From NCBI RefSeq assembly GCF_030536815.1, contig NZ_JAUNPE010000007.1, positions 1-43,213 of the forward strand: a stretch of 43,213 nucleotides of DNA. Direction: 5' to 3'. This DNA comes from Kocuria sp. Its GTDB lineage: Bacteria > Actinomycetota > Actinomycetes > Actinomycetales > Micrococcaceae. Below are positions 6,223 through 15,031 of the stretch, piece after piece. Below the pieces are notes generated by a model, which did no database searches, was not told the origin of the DNA, and worked only from the letters and a program-made list of their open reading frames with translations. How positions within the stretch are numbered: the stretch's first letter is position 1; each line of letters begins with the position of its first letter. A program made the position numbers and the translations under genes.

Positions 6223-9084
6223 TCACCTGCTCGCGCGCTCGAGTACCTGCAACACGTGCTCGTAGGCCTTGCCGGTGGCTTCGGTCATGCCCTGTTCGCA
6301 CGTGCGGTTGAGGGAGACATAGGCGTCGTAGTGGGTGGCGTTGACCTCCGCGGCCTCCGGGGCCGTGGCGGCCGCGGTGAGTTCCGGGTGCAGCATTCCA
6401 CGGTCACCGGCGTACCCGCAGCAACCCCAGGCGAAGGGGACCGTGGCCCGTTCAGCGGCCGCGCCGGCGAGGCGCATGAGGTGATCGTTGATGCCCAATT
6501 GCACAGAGGAACAGGTGGGGTGCACGGCCATCGAGCGCACCGGGTCGGACACCGTGAGCCGATCCAGCACGTGCTCCGAGACGAATTCCACGGCGTCCAC
6601 AAAGCGCAACGGCGCGTACTTCTCGGTCTCCTGAGCCAACTGCTGCATGGTTTCCAGCCCTTCGGTGCACGAGGACGCGTCGCACACGATCGGCAGCCGG
6701 CCGTGATCGGAAGCCTCCCACAGCGTCTCCAACGTGCGGTGGGACATGGTCTTGTAGCCGGTGGGTAGGCCCTTGGACTTCCACGGAGTGCCGCAACACG
6801 TGGCCGTGATGCCCTGGGGAATGCTCACGCCCACTCCGGCCCGCCGGCACAGCTTGAGGAAAGCCTCCGAGACGGAGGGGCCGGCACCCTCGACCGTTCC
6901 GAACATGGTCCCGATGCACGCGGGGAAGAACACGGCACGGGCTTGTTCGGCGGAAACATTCGCGGGCGACGTCGTCAAGAAATCCCGTGAACGGCCACCC
7001 GCCGGGAGCTGGGGCTTGTACTGCGGAACGTTGTCCGCGCCCAGGGCCGCCCGGGCCACCGCGGTCGCACTGACCGGCAGCACCGCGGGCAGCCGGTTGG
7101 CCACGGACAACGCGAAGGCGGCACCGGGGGCCGTCACGGACCAGGACCGCGCCAGACCCGCCCAGAGGGCATCCGCCACCTTGGAGTGATTCTCCGCGCG
7201 CAACCGACGGACCAGGTCTCCCGTGTTGATGTGTACGGGGCAGGCGGTCACGCACATGCCGTCCACGGCGCACGTGTCCAGGCCGGCGTAGTCGTATTCG
7301 CGGGACAGCCGCGCGGCCAACGCCCGGTGCCCGGCGTGCTCCGCCTCCGCGATCTCGCGGCGACCCGCAATCCGCTGCCGCGGGGTCAGCGTGAGGTTCT
7401 GCGAGGGGCACACGGGCTCGCAATAACCGCACTCCACGCAGCGGTCGACCTCTTCCTCCACGGTGGGCGCCGTCTTGAGGTCGCGCAGATACGCGGTGGG
7501 GTCATTGGTGAGGATCACGCCCGGGTTGAAGCGGTACTCCGGATCGATCAGGTGTTTGAGCTCGAGCATCACTTCGTAGAGTTCGTCGCCGTACTGCCGC
7601 CGCACGAACGGCGCCATGATGCGCCCGGTTCCGTGCTCGGCCTTCAACGCGCCGCCGCGATCAAGGACCAGATCCACCATGTCCTCGGTGAACCGTTCGT
7701 AGCGCTTGAGCTGCTGAGGGTCCGTGAACTGCTCGTTGAGCATGAAGTGCACGTTGCCGTCCTTGGCGTGCCCGAAGATCACGGAATCCTCGTAGCCGTG
7801 CGCGTCGAACAGCGCGGTCAGTTCCTCGCACGTCCCGCCCAGCTGCGACACCGGCACCACGATGTCCTCGAGCAGCGCGTTGGAACCGGTCGGTCGGTTG
7901 CCCGCCACGGTCGTGTACAGGCCCTTGCGCACGGTCCACAGGCTCGCGCGTTCCCCGGGGTCGGTGGTCAGCTGCGCGGGGGTCTCGAGCCCCAGGTCCG
8001 CGAACAACGACGACGCCGCGCCGGCCTGGTCCCGTACCTCGGCGTGCGAATCCGCCTGGTACTCGACCAGCAACGCGGCCTGCTGGTCCACGGCAATGTT
8101 CATGATCACCGGGGGAGCCTGACCGGTGCGCTGGGAGACCTTCAACGAGGTAGCGTCCAGCAACTCGACCGTGGCGGAGTGGGCGTCCACCAGTTGCGGC
8201 ACGGAGCTGGTGGCCGCCACCACCGTGGGGAACACGAGCAGGCCGGTGGCCACGAACGGATGAATGGGGACGGTGCGGAACACCGCCTGGGCCACAAAAC
8301 CCAGCGTGCCCTCCGAGCCGATCATGAGGTGCTCGAGGATCCGCACGGGTTCCTCGAAGTCGACGAACGCGTTGAGCCCGTAACCCATGGTGTTCTTCAT
8401 GGCGAACAAACGCTCAATGGTGCGCACCGACTCGGGGTTCGCCATGACGCGTTGCCGTAACAGGAGCAGTCCCTCGTGGAGTTCGGGTTCGGCGGCGCGC
8501 AACTGGGCGCCCGCGTCCGCATCGGCGGTGTTGAGCACCGTTCCGGAGGGCAGCACCACCGTCATGGCTTCAAGGGTGCGGTAGGTGTTGAACTCGGTGC
8601 CGCACGCCATACCCGAGGAGTTGTTGGCCACCACTCCACCCACGGTGCATGCGGCCTCACTGGCCGGATCCGGGCCCAGCTTGTACCCGTGGGGTGCCAG
8701 GCGGGCGTTGACCTGCCGAATGGTGACCCCGGGCTGAACGCGGACCCTGGCGCCGCCGTCCAGCACTTCGACGTCGCGGAAGTGCCGGCGGGTGTCCACC
8801 AGAACCTGATCGGTGACGGCCTGCCCGGACAGCGACGTACCACCCGACCGCAATGTGAGGTCCACTCCGTGCCGGGCCGCAGCGGCAAAGACATGGCCCA
8901 CGTGCGCAGCATCTCGAGGGCGCACCACGGCTTGGGGTTGCAGCAGGTAGTGGGACGCATCGTGGGCCAGAACTCGTCGTTCCAGCTCACTTTCGGCAAT
9001 CGCGCTCGCACCGCACGCCTCGCGTACCTGCGCCACGAATCGCTCGGTGGCGGTGATGGACTGTTCCTGGACGGGTGCGCTCAT
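6223..9084 (-). CDS. FAD-linked oxidase / Fe-S dehydrogenase (D-lactate or glycolate type)
   Basis: This 953-residue protein fuses two halves. Residues about 40-530 are a vanillyl-alcohol-oxidase-type FAD domain with the flavin loop (SGGTSLSGQAV; GGVVANNSSGMACG near 150) and the FAD-oxidase C-terminal cap. The second half is a GlpC/LldF-like Fe-S domain with clusters CVECGYCEPVCP (about 545-556) and CAVDGMCVTACP (about 604-615), then two CCG modules (TATCCGTP near 760, WGCCGYAGD near 885). Such fusions oxidise D-lactate, 2-hydroxyglutarate or glycolate and pass electrons to the membrane quinone pool. The exact substrate is open. Translation starts at an ATG with AGGAG six bases before it. A Crp-like site lies just upstream. 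Confidence 0.88.
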   Translation of the reverse strand: MSAPVQEQSITATERFVAQVREACGASAIAESELERRVLAHDASHYLLQPQAVVRPRDAAHVGHVFAAAARHGVDLTLRSGGTSLSGQAVTDQVLVDTRRHFRDVEVLDGGARVRVQPGVTIRQVNARLAPHGYKLGPDPASEAACTVGGVVANNSSGMACGTEFNTYRTLEAMTVVLPSGTVLNTADADAGAQLRAAEPELHEGLLLLRQRVMANPESVRTIERLFAMKNTMGYGLNAFVDFEEPVRILEHLMIGSEGTLGFVAQAVFRTVPIHPFVATGLLVFPTVVAATSSVPQLVDAHSATVELLDATSLKVSQRTGQAPPVIMNIAVDQQAALLVEYQADSHAEVRDQAGAASSLFADLGLETPAQLTTDPGERASLWTVRKGLYTTVAGNRPTGSNALLEDIVVPVSQLGGTCEELTALFDAHGYEDSVIFGHAKDGNVHFMLNEQFTDPQQLKRYERFTEDMVDLVLDRGGALKAEHGTGRIMAPFVRRQYGDELYEVMLELKHLIDPEYRFNPGVILTNDPTAYLRDLKTAPTVEEEVDRCVECGYCEPVCPSQNLTLTPRQRIAGRREIAEAEHAGHRALAARLSREYDYAGLDTCAVDGMCVTACPVHINTGDLVRRLRAENHSKVADALWAGLARSWSVTAPGAAFALSVANRLPAVLPVSATAVARAALGADNVPQYKPQLPAGGRSRDFLTTSPANVSAEQARAVFFPACIGTMFGTVEGAGPSVSEAFLKLCRRAGVGVSIPQGITATCCGTPWKSKGLPTGYKTMSHRTLETLWEASDHGRLPIVCDASSCTEGLETMQQLAQETEKYAPLRFVDAVEFVSEHVLDRLTVSDPVRSMAVHPTCSSVQLGINDHLMRLAGAAAERATVPFAWGCCGYAGDRGMLHPELTAAATAPEAAEVNATHYDAYVSLNRTCEQGMTEATGKAYEHVLQVLERASR

Positions 9085-9101
9085 GCGATGCTCCTGCGGG
9101 G

Positions 9102-9117
9102 TGTGAGGGTGCTAACA
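9102..9117. promoter_or_regulatory. Candidate Crp/GlxR site upstream of the lactate-type dehydrogenase
   Basis: The 16-mer has TGTGA, six bases, then TAACA, matching 9 of the 10 conserved positions of TGTGA-N6-TCACA. It lies 18-33 nt before the dehydrogenase start and overlaps a second dyad, GGGTG-ctaa-CACCC (9107-9120). Being so close to the start codon it would more easily repress than activate. A Crp-family regulator is encoded 5 kb away. Confidence 0.5.
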
Positions 9118-9160
9118 CCCATGGTAAGACCACAGGCCGACAAGCGCGAGGCGGTGTCGC

Positions 9161-10075
9161 TCAGTCCGTGAGCGTGAGCAGAACCGCCTGGGGCGGGCAG
9201 AACAGGCGCACGGGGGCGAAACGGGATTCCCCGAGCCCCTGAGAGATATTCACCGGAACACCTTGGTGATGGATCAGGCCCTTGCAGATGGCGGGATCCA
9301 GATCGCAGTTGCTCACCAGGGCACGACCGCCGGGAAGACAAACCTGACCGCCATGGGTGTGACCCGCGAAAATGAGATCCGCGCCGTCCTCGACGAATCG
9401 GTCCAGGGTCCGCAGGTACGGGGCGTGCGCCACACCGATGCGGAGGGCGGCGGCGTCGTCACCGGAAGGTGTCTTCGGAAAGCCGGGGTGACGGTCATAC
9501 GCAAGGTGCGGATCGTCCACGCCCGAGAAATCGAGCACGGTGTCTCGTACGCGCAGGCGATCGTGGCGATTGATCAGGCCCGTCCACCCGGCGGCGTCGA
9601 ACGCGCGGTGCATGTCCTCGGTGGGCAGCCGCGTGTTGTCCACCGGATCTTCGCTGGCCGTGGTCCGCCACAGGTACCGGAGGGGATTCTTGGGCTGGGG
9701 CGCAAAGTAGCAGTTGGAGCCCGGCACGTACACGCCCGGGAACTCGAACAAGGGATCCAGGATGTCCAGCAGGTACGGCAGCGCTCGCAGATGCGAGAGA
9801 TTGTCACCGGTGTCGATCACCAGATCCGGCCGCAACGCCGCCAGTGACTGGACAAAGCGCTTCTTGGCTTCTTGGCCGGGGACCGTGTGCAGGTCCGAAA
9901 GGTGCAGGATGCGCAGCGGCCTGGAGCCGGCGGGCAGAATCCGCACCGTCTCCTGCCGCAGCTGGAACCGATGCCGTTCACCGAACACCGCCCACGCGGC
10001 GGTGCCCGCGCCCGCAGCTGCTAGCCCTGCGGTCAGTACCGCGGCTGCGCGGGCACCGTTACTCACGGGACTCAT
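9161..10075 (-). CDS. Membrane-anchored metallophosphoesterase
   Basis: A 304-residue calcineurin-like phosphoesterase with an N-terminal hydrophobic anchor (residues 10-31). Metal ligands are visible as SDLH (D61, H63), GDN (D91) and the GHTHGG motif near 240. In the usual [GN]-N-[HD] block this protein has GSNCYF, with Cys at 122 where I expect Asp or His. The ATG overlaps the upstream PBP stop codon as ATGA, so the two are co-translated. In M. tuberculosis the same pairing is ponA2-Rv3683. The natural substrate is unknown. Confidence 0.85.
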   Translation of the reverse strand: MSPVSNGARAAAVLTAGLAAAGAGTAAWAVFGERHRFQLRQETVRILPAGSRPLRILHLSDLHTVPGQEAKKRFVQSLAALRPDLVIDTGDNLSHLRALPYLLDILDPLFEFPGVYVPGSNCYFAPQPKNPLRYLWRTTASEDPVDNTRLPTEDMHRAFDAAGWTGLINRHDRLRVRDTVLDFSGVDDPHLAYDRHPGFPKTPSGDDAAALRIGVAHAPYLRTLDRFVEDGADLIFAGHTHGGQVCLPGGRALVSNCDLDPAICKGLIHHQGVPVNISQGLGESRFAPVRLFCPPQAVLLTLTD

Positions 10076-12213
10076 TTATTGGTGGAGAGCACGCTGGACG
10101 GCGGATCCGAGAACTGGGACGTGTCGTAATCGCGGGCCACCTCGTTCATGAAGTTCTGCCACTGTTCACCGGCGTACGTGGAACCGTCGACCCAGTCGGT
10201 GCCGGTGCCTCCCGTTCGGCCACCGATCGACAGGCCGTTCAATGACCGCGAACCGAGCTCGTAGTTACCGACCCAGGACGCAGTGGACAGGCCCTTGGTG
10301 TAACCCATCATCCACGTCTGGGTGGAATTGTCGGTCGTGCCGGTCTTGGCCGCGGAGGCCCCGGACAGGCCGATGTCACGCTGATAGCCGGAACCGCGAG
10401 TCAGGACTTGCTCCAGGGTGTAGTTCACGCCCTGGGCCACTTCTTCCTTGATGGCACGTTCGCACTTGTCCGCGGGAATCTCGTAGGTTTTCCCGGTGAA
10501 GTCCTCGACCTTGGTCATGGAACGCACCTCGCACAACACGCCGTCGTTGGCGAAGGCGGAGAACGCGCGGGCCATGGTCATGGGAGCGATGTCCACGGAG
10601 CCACCCAGCAGGGAGGACAAGATCGTGGTGTCGACCGGTTCTCCGGTCTTACCGTCGTGGATGCCCAGATCCTCGGACATTTCTCCGATGTCGCACAGGT
10701 CGAGATCCGCGGCCATCGCGAACAATGCGGAGTTGATCGAGTTGTACAGGCCGTAGTCCACCTGCATTTGACGCTCGTAGCCACGCGTCGCGTTCTGGAA
10801 CGAGAGGCCGTTTCCGTCCTCGCCGGGCTCGTACTTCACCCCTCCGGGCAGGCAGGACGCCGTCCACTTGAAGTCGGCGGGGTAACTCGTACGACGCGCG
10901 TCAATGGTCGCCTTCACGCCCTTGCCGGCGTTGATCCACTGGGCCAGCGTGACCGGCTTGTAGGTGGAGCCCACTTGGAAGCCACCCGCACCACCCATGG
11001 TGGTGTCCACGTTGAAGTTGTAGGTGGTGTTCGAGGCACCCTCTTCACCGGAGTAGGAAGTGTTCTGGGCCATGGCGGCGATGTGGCCGTTCTTGGGTTC
11101 CAAGGACACCAGAGCGGTGGAGACGTTGTCGGGGTTGTTGTCACGCGGCTGGGTCTTCTCGACTTCGCGCTCCGCGACACGCTGAGCGTCCATGTCCAGA
11201 GTGGTGTGAATGGTCAGACCGCCGCGCTGCAGGGTGGCCAGACGCTCATCGGGGGTTGCACCGAAGGCCTCGGACTGCAGGACCTCGTTCTGCACGTAAT
11301 CGCAGAAATAGGGAGCGGTTGCCGCGGCGGAACACCCCGAGTTGGTGGTGTGAATGTCCAGATCCAGAGGAGCCGCGACAGCTTGATCATGTTCCTGCTG
11401 CGTGATGGCACCGGTCTGCACCATGGTGTCCAACACCAGGTTGCGGCGCTGCTCGGAGGCCTCCGGGTTGACCTGCGGGTTGTAGTAGTTGGGGGACTGC
11501 ACCATGCCGGCCAAAGTGGCGGACTGCTGGACGTTCAGCTGCGAAGCGGGGATCCCCCAGAAGTACTGGGCGGCGGCTTCAACCCCGTAGTTCTGGCCAC
11601 CGAACAACACAATGTTGAGGTAGCCCTCCAGGATCTCGTCCTTGGACATTTCTTGTTCCATGGACAGCGCGAGCTTGATCTCCTTGATCTTGTCCACCAC
11701 GCCCTTGTCCGAGCCAATGGTGCTGGCCTGTTCACCGGCGCGCACCTGTTGGTCGATCAACAGATTGTTCACGTACTGCTGGGTGATGGTGGAGGCGCCC
11801 TGGCGGGCGCTGGGGCGCAAGATGTTGTTACCCATGGCGCGAACGATGCCGCCGGCGTCGACACCACCGTGGTCGTAGAACTCACGGTCCTCAATGGCCA
11901 GGATGGCGTGTTGCATGTCCTCGGACATGTCCTCCAGCGCAACCGGTTCCCGGTTCTGCGCGAAGAAGGTAGCAATCTCGGTTCCGTCGCGAGCCACCAC
12001 CGTGGAGGAACGGGACAGCGGCCCCATCTCCATTTCATCGGGGAGGGACTTGAACCAACCAATGGATGCGTTGGCCGCCATGCCGGCTGCTGCTGCGGGG
12101 GGTACGAGTAGCCCTGCCGCCACGATGCCTGCGACGACTGCGGTGGCGAGGAAAGCCACAACATTGCCGAAGACCGAGGCGGGCTCGGAGTCCGAGTTCT
12201 TGCGTGATGCCAT
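10072..12213 (-). CDS. Bifunctional penicillin-binding protein (transglycosylase/transpeptidase, PonA2-like)
   Basis: A 713-residue class A PBP that polymerises and cross-links peptidoglycan outside the membrane. One membrane helix lies at about 15-45. The GT51 domain carries EDREFYDHGG (108-117), with the catalytic Glu. The transpeptidase has all three motifs: STYK (near 416), SIN (near 490) and KTG (near 621). The protein ends soon after the transpeptidase with a short Ser/Pro tail and has no PASTA domain, unlike mycobacterial PonA2. I chose the ATG at 12213, because TACACT ends exactly 6 nt upstream and no Shine-Dalgarno sequence is present. An upstream in-frame ATG would add 29 unlikely residues. 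The metallophosphoesterase gene is coupled downstream. Confidence 0.9.
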   Translation of the reverse strand: MASRKNSDSEPASVFGNVVAFLATAVVAGIVAAGLLVPPAAAAGMAANASIGWFKSLPDEMEMGPLSRSSTVVARDGTEIATFFAQNREPVALEDMSEDMQHAILAIEDREFYDHGGVDAGGIVRAMGNNILRPSARQGASTITQQYVNNLLIDQQVRAGEQASTIGSDKGVVDKIKEIKLALSMEQEMSKDEILEGYLNIVLFGGQNYGVEAAAQYFWGIPASQLNVQQSATLAGMVQSPNYYNPQVNPEASEQRRNLVLDTMVQTGAITQQEHDQAVAAPLDLDIHTTNSGCSAAATAPYFCDYVQNEVLQSEAFGATPDERLATLQRGGLTIHTTLDMDAQRVAEREVEKTQPRDNNPDNVSTALVSLEPKNGHIAAMAQNTSYSGEEGASNTTYNFNVDTTMGGAGGFQVGSTYKPVTLAQWINAGKGVKATIDARRTSYPADFKWTASCLPGGVKYEPGEDGNGLSFQNATRGYERQMQVDYGLYNSINSALFAMAADLDLCDIGEMSEDLGIHDGKTGEPVDTTILSSLLGGSVDIAPMTMARAFSAFANDGVLCEVRSMTKVEDFTGKTYEIPADKCERAIKEEVAQGVNYTLEQVLTRGSGYQRDIGLSGASAAKTGTTDNSTQTWMMGYTKGLSTASWVGNYELGSRSLNGLSIGGRTGGTGTDWVDGSTYAGEQWQNFMNEVARDYDTSQFSDPPSSVLSTNK

Positions 12214-12219
12214 TGCGCC

Positions 12220-12225
12220 AGTGTA
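12220..12225 (-). promoter_or_regulatory. -10 element of a leaderless PBP transcript
   Basis: TACACT is followed by GGCGCA and then the PBP ATG, so the expected transcription start falls on or next to the A of the start codon. No clear -35 is visible. Confidence 0.5.
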
Positions 12226-12316
12226 CAAGCCAGGGCTGGAAGCAAGGGCGCACCGGAGAGCACAGTCACAGGGGGTGATCAGCAACCGGTGAAGGGACAC
12301 CGCCCCGGGCTGGCAC

Positions 12317-12322
12317 TAGGGT
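12317..12322 (+). promoter_or_regulatory. -10 element of a leaderless transcript (DUF4177-RidA-Nudix)
   Basis: TAGGGT, seven bases, then ATG at 12330. There is no purine-rich Shine-Dalgarno sequence at normal spacing, which fits a leaderless mRNA for the three-gene operon. Confidence 0.5.
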
Positions 12323-12329
12323 GGTGACC

Positions 12330-12524
12330 ATGACCACTTGGGAGTACGCAACCGTTCCGATCATGATTCACGCTACTAAGCAGATCCTCGACAATTGGGG
12401 TGACGACGGCTGGGAGCTGGTGACCGTCCTGCCGGGCACCCAGGCCGCGGATGTGCCGGCCGCCAACGTCAATGCCCCGGTCCAGACCAATCCCATTGCC
12501 TATTTCAAACGACCCAAGAACTGA
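12330..12524 (+). CDS. DUF4177-like small conserved protein
   Basis: A 64-residue protein beginning MTTWEYATVPIMIHATK and containing GDDGWELVTVLPG, the hallmark of small DUF4177-like proteins. The function is unknown. It sits directly before a RidA gene, 25 bp away. The same adjacency is known in mycobacteria (Rv3678A-Rv3678c), so the pair is conserved. The ATG at 12330 is preferred to an earlier in-frame start at 12321 because of the -10 element spacing and the family's usual N-terminus. Confidence 0.82.
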   Translation: MTTWEYATVPIMIHATKQILDNWGDDGWELVTVLPGTQAADVPAANVNAPVQTNPIAYFKRPKN

Positions 12525-12549
12525 TCGACCCGCACCGAAAGGGCCCGTC

Positions 12550-13035
12550 ATGACAACGAGCAGTTCACTGGATGACCGCATTGCGGAGCTGGGTCTGACC
12601 CTGCCCGAGGTCGCCGCGCCCGTCGCGGCATACGCACCGGCAGTGGTCTCCGGCAAGTACGTCTACACAGCCGGTCAGTTGCCGTTCATTGACGGCGCTC
12701 TGCCCGCCACCGGGGTGGTCAGTGAGACCGAGGGCGAGAATCACGTGAGCCCGGCGCGCGCCCACGAATTGGCCGCACGGTGCGCACTGAACGCCGTGGC
12801 CGCCGTGAAGGCGCAGATCGGAGACCTGGACCGCGTGGTGCGGGTGGTGAAGGTCACCGGTTTCGTGGCCTCCGCCCCCGATTTCTACGGTCAGCCCGGA
12901 GTCATCGACGGCGCATCGACCCTCCTGGGGGACATCTTTGGCGAGGCAGGTCGACACGCTCGGTCGGCGGTGGGTGTGAGCGTGCTGCCGTTGAACTCGC
13001 CCGTGGAGGTCGAACTGATTGTCGAGTTCAGCTGA
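12550..13035 (+). CDS. RidA/YjgF family protein
   Basis: A 161-residue chorismate-mutase-like protein. RidA proteins hydrolyse reactive enamine/imine intermediates in the cytoplasm. The C-terminal half has HARSAVGVSVLPLNSPVEVELIVEF, which fits the family pattern and retains its Arg in the HARS segment, where the substrate-binding Arg of deaminating RidA proteins lies. It is longer than E. coli RidA (about 128), as in the actinobacterial subgroup, with an extra N-terminal segment. AAAGGG precedes the ATG by six bases. The middle gene of a three-gene operon. Confidence 0.87.
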   Translation: MTTSSSLDDRIAELGLTLPEVAAPVAAYAPAVVSGKYVYTAGQLPFIDGALPATGVVSETEGENHVSPARAHELAARCALNAVAAVKAQIGDLDRVVRVVKVTGFVASAPDFYGQPGVIDGASTLLGDIFGEAGRHARSAVGVSVLPLNSPVEVELIVEFS

Positions 13036-13933
13036 CCCAGCCGCTCGCGGATCCTCTGAACGGCTGTTTCACGTTCCGCTGGCGCACCGGAAGGCCGCGT
13101 TGGCCTGGCTGGACCGGGGCGTGGGAATCCACGGCTCGGCCCCCAGGCACGCGGCCGCCGTCGTGGTGGTGCGCGACGGTGAGCGCGGTGTGGAGGCCCT
13201 CATGCTGCACCGCCCGGAGCGGCCTTCATTGGGGCAGCTGTCCTTCCCGGGCGGTCTCCTGGAACCCAGCGACGACGAGCCCCTGGTGTGGTCCGGGCCC
13301 CGCCCCACCGAGTGGGCCAAACGGCTCGGCTCCGAGGACATCGGCCTGTCACGTCGCGCGGTCGTGGCCGCGGCGCGCCGCGCCTTTGTGGAAACGGGGT
13401 TGCTCTTCGCGGGTTCCGAGGGGGACATCGTGGCGGAAAATGTCGACGGAGCGGACTGGATGCTGGCCCGTGAGCAGCTCTGCGCACTGGACATCTCCTT
13501 CGCCGAGGTGCTCGCCAACAGGTTGTTCGTTTTTCGCTCAGAGCTACTCAGACCCCTCGCGCGGTGGATGACCTCGGACTTCGTGCACCAGCGGGTGGAT
13601 CTGCGGTACTTCGCCGCGGTGCTTCCCGTGGGCCAGCGCTGCGCACCCCTGAAACCCCGTGGTCAGGGTGCCTGGCTGGGATGGGTGGACGCGGGTACCC
13701 TGCTGGAGAATCCCGGCGAATCGCCGGTGTCAGCGCTCTTCGCGGGGCACCACGGCTCACGCCAGGAATTTGACCTGGGTGAAGTGGCCAACCCCGGTGT
13801 CCAGGTGATTTTGGAGCTCATTGCGCAGGCGGGTTCCGCGATCGCTTTCCTCAGCGCACGCCGGGACCTGACCGTCCGGACCCCGTCCCTCGAGGTTCGT
13901 GACGGAGACCCGGTTCTGGTGCTCAAGAGCTGA
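13019..13933 (+). CDS. Nudix-fold protein with a degenerate Nudix box
   Basis: A 304-residue protein like NUDT19/RPP1-type Nudix proteins. The strand and glycine pair (LGQLSFPGGLLEP, 72-83) are present. A roughly 35-residue insertion follows before the helix. The helix reads AARRAFVETGLL (118-129), where R-E-x-x-E-E-x-G is expected: R121 replaces the first Glu, V124 the second, and only E125 remains. Catalysis may be altered or lost. The start is a TTG at 13019 inside the end of ridA, with GGAGGT eight bases upstream; no ATG or GTG fits as well. It ends at a strong bidirectional terminator. Confidence 0.78.
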   Translation: MSSSADPAARGSSERLFHVPLAHRKAALAWLDRGVGIHGSAPRHAAAVVVVRDGERGVEALMLHRPERPSLGQLSFPGGLLEPSDDEPLVWSGPRPTEWAKRLGSEDIGLSRRAVVAAARRAFVETGLLFAGSEGDIVAENVDGADWMLAREQLCALDISFAEVLANRLFVFRSELLRPLARWMTSDFVHQRVDLRYFAAVLPVGQRCAPLKPRGQGAWLGWVDAGTLLENPGESPVSALFAGHHGSRQEFDLGEVANPGVQVILELIAQAGSAIAFLSARRDLTVRTPSLEVRDGDPVLVLKS

Positions 13934-14027
13934 TACCGATGCTCACACGCTGACGCCTCCCGTGGGCAGGCAGCACCGAATCCACCGCGCACGGGCCGTC
14001 TCACGAACCGGGACGGCCGCAGACGAA

Positions 14028-14059
14028 ACGCCGCGGCACCCGAGTGGGTGCCGCGGCGT
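14028..14059. terminator. Bidirectional terminator between the Nudix gene and crp
   Basis: A perfect 14-bp stem (acgccgcggcaccc / gggtgccgcggcgt) with a 4-nt loop lies between two convergent genes. A short TTT follows on the minus strand, so it probably works best for crp. Confidence 0.82.
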
Positions 14060-14103
14060 CGTCGGTGGGGGCAGCGCGTCAGAGGCGACCCCGGCACGGA
14101 GTC

Positions 14104-14781
14104 TTAGCGTGAACGCTGCTTGAGGCGCTGCAGGTCCAGGATGACCACGGCGCGAGCTTCCAGGCGGATCCAGCCGCGCTGCACGAACTCCGCCAGGGCC
14201 TTGTTCACGGTTTCGCGGGAGGCGCCCACGAGCTGGGCCAGCTCTTCCTGGGTGAGCTCGTGAGCCACCAGGATGCCGTCCGTGGCGGGGCGGCCGAAGC
14301 GGTCCGCGAGATCCAGCAGGGCCTTGGCCACGCGGCCGGGAACATCGGAGAAGACCAGGTCGGCCAGGTTTTCATTGGTGCGACGCAGGCGGCGGGCCAG
14401 GGCCTGCAGCAACTGGGCCGAGACCTCGGGGGAGCGGGTGATGACCTTGCGCAGGTTCTCATGCTTGAGGCCGGCCAGGCGGGTCTCGGACACCGCGGTG
14501 GCGGAGGTCGACCGGGGGCTCGGGTCGAACAGGGCCATTTCGCCGAAGATCTCACCGGGGCCCATGATGGCCACCAGGTTCTCGCGGCCGTCGCTGGCGG
14601 TGCGGCCCAGCTTGATCTTGCCGGACACGATGAAGTACAGCTGATCCCCGGGGTCGCCTTCGTAGAACAGGGCGGAGCCGCGGGAGAGGTCAACCTCGGT
14701 GATCTCCTCGGTCAGCGCGGCAAAAGCCTCATCGTCCAGTGAAGCAAACAGTGGGGCGCGGCGGAGGACGTCGGTATCCAA
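14104..14781 (-). CDS. crp: Crp/GlxR-type cAMP-responsive transcription regulator
   Basis: A 225-residue Crp/Fnr-family regulator. The cyclic nucleotide domain holds FGEMALFDPSPRSTSA, which includes the phosphate-binding Glu and Arg. The C-terminal winged helix has ELTQEELAQLVGASRETVNKAL, with the SRETV recognition element. It is very close to actinobacterial Crp/GlxR proteins, global regulators of carbon use that bind TGTGA-N6-TCACA. I chose the TTG at 14781, with AGGAG seven bases upstream. The longer frame from another TTG at 14796 would start inside that Shine-Dalgarno sequence. It is divergent from marP, and Crp-like sites lie in the shared intergenic region. Confidence 0.93.
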   Translation of the reverse strand: MDTDVLRRAPLFASLDDEAFAALTEEITEVDLSRGSALFYEGDPGDQLYFIVSGKIKLGRTASDGRENLVAIMGPGEIFGEMALFDPSPRSTSATAVSETRLAGLKHENLRKVITRSPEVSAQLLQALARRLRRTNENLADLVFSDVPGRVAKALLDLADRFGRPATDGILVAHELTQEELAQLVGASRETVNKALAEFVQRGWIRLEARAVVILDLQRLKQRSR

Positions 14782-14837
14782 GGTGGTTCTCCTCAACAGT
14801 TGGGGGTGCGCCGATCGAGAGCGCTATTTGTCACCAT

Positions 14838-14853
14838 CGTAACGAGTTTCACA
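14838..14853. promoter_or_regulatory. Candidate Crp site (crp side of the crp-marP region)
   Basis: On the minus strand TGTGA-AACTCG-TTACG matches 8 of the 10 conserved Crp positions, 57 nt before the crp start. It suggests autoregulation. Not conclusive alone. Confidence 0.35.
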
Positions 14854-14918
14854 CTTCACGGGGCTGACAAGCGCTTGCGCTGAGTGTGAACGCAACGTAT
14901 GACGGTTTTATGTCGGTC

Positions 14919-14934
14919 TGTGATTAGCGTAACG
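14919..14934. promoter_or_regulatory. Candidate Crp site (marP side of the crp-marP region)
   Basis: TGTGA-TTAGCG-TAACG matches 8 of 10 conserved Crp positions and resembles the site at 14838 read on the other strand. It lies 98 nt before marP. Apart from these two sites the 250-bp intergenic region shows AAGCGCTT (14869-14876) but no clear -35/-10 pair. Confidence 0.33.
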
Positions 14935-15031
14935 CACGGTCCGAGTTCACTGTTTTCTCAGACCTGACCCCTAAGCTCACTAACTACTTGTTGACCGCCC
15001 GCGGTCTGCGGCGCGACGAAGAAGGACGTTC

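Noticed and set aside
10408..12111. 567-codon open frame opposite the PBP gene
   Set aside because: An antisense shadow; the minus strand carries the complete catalytic motifs of a PBP.
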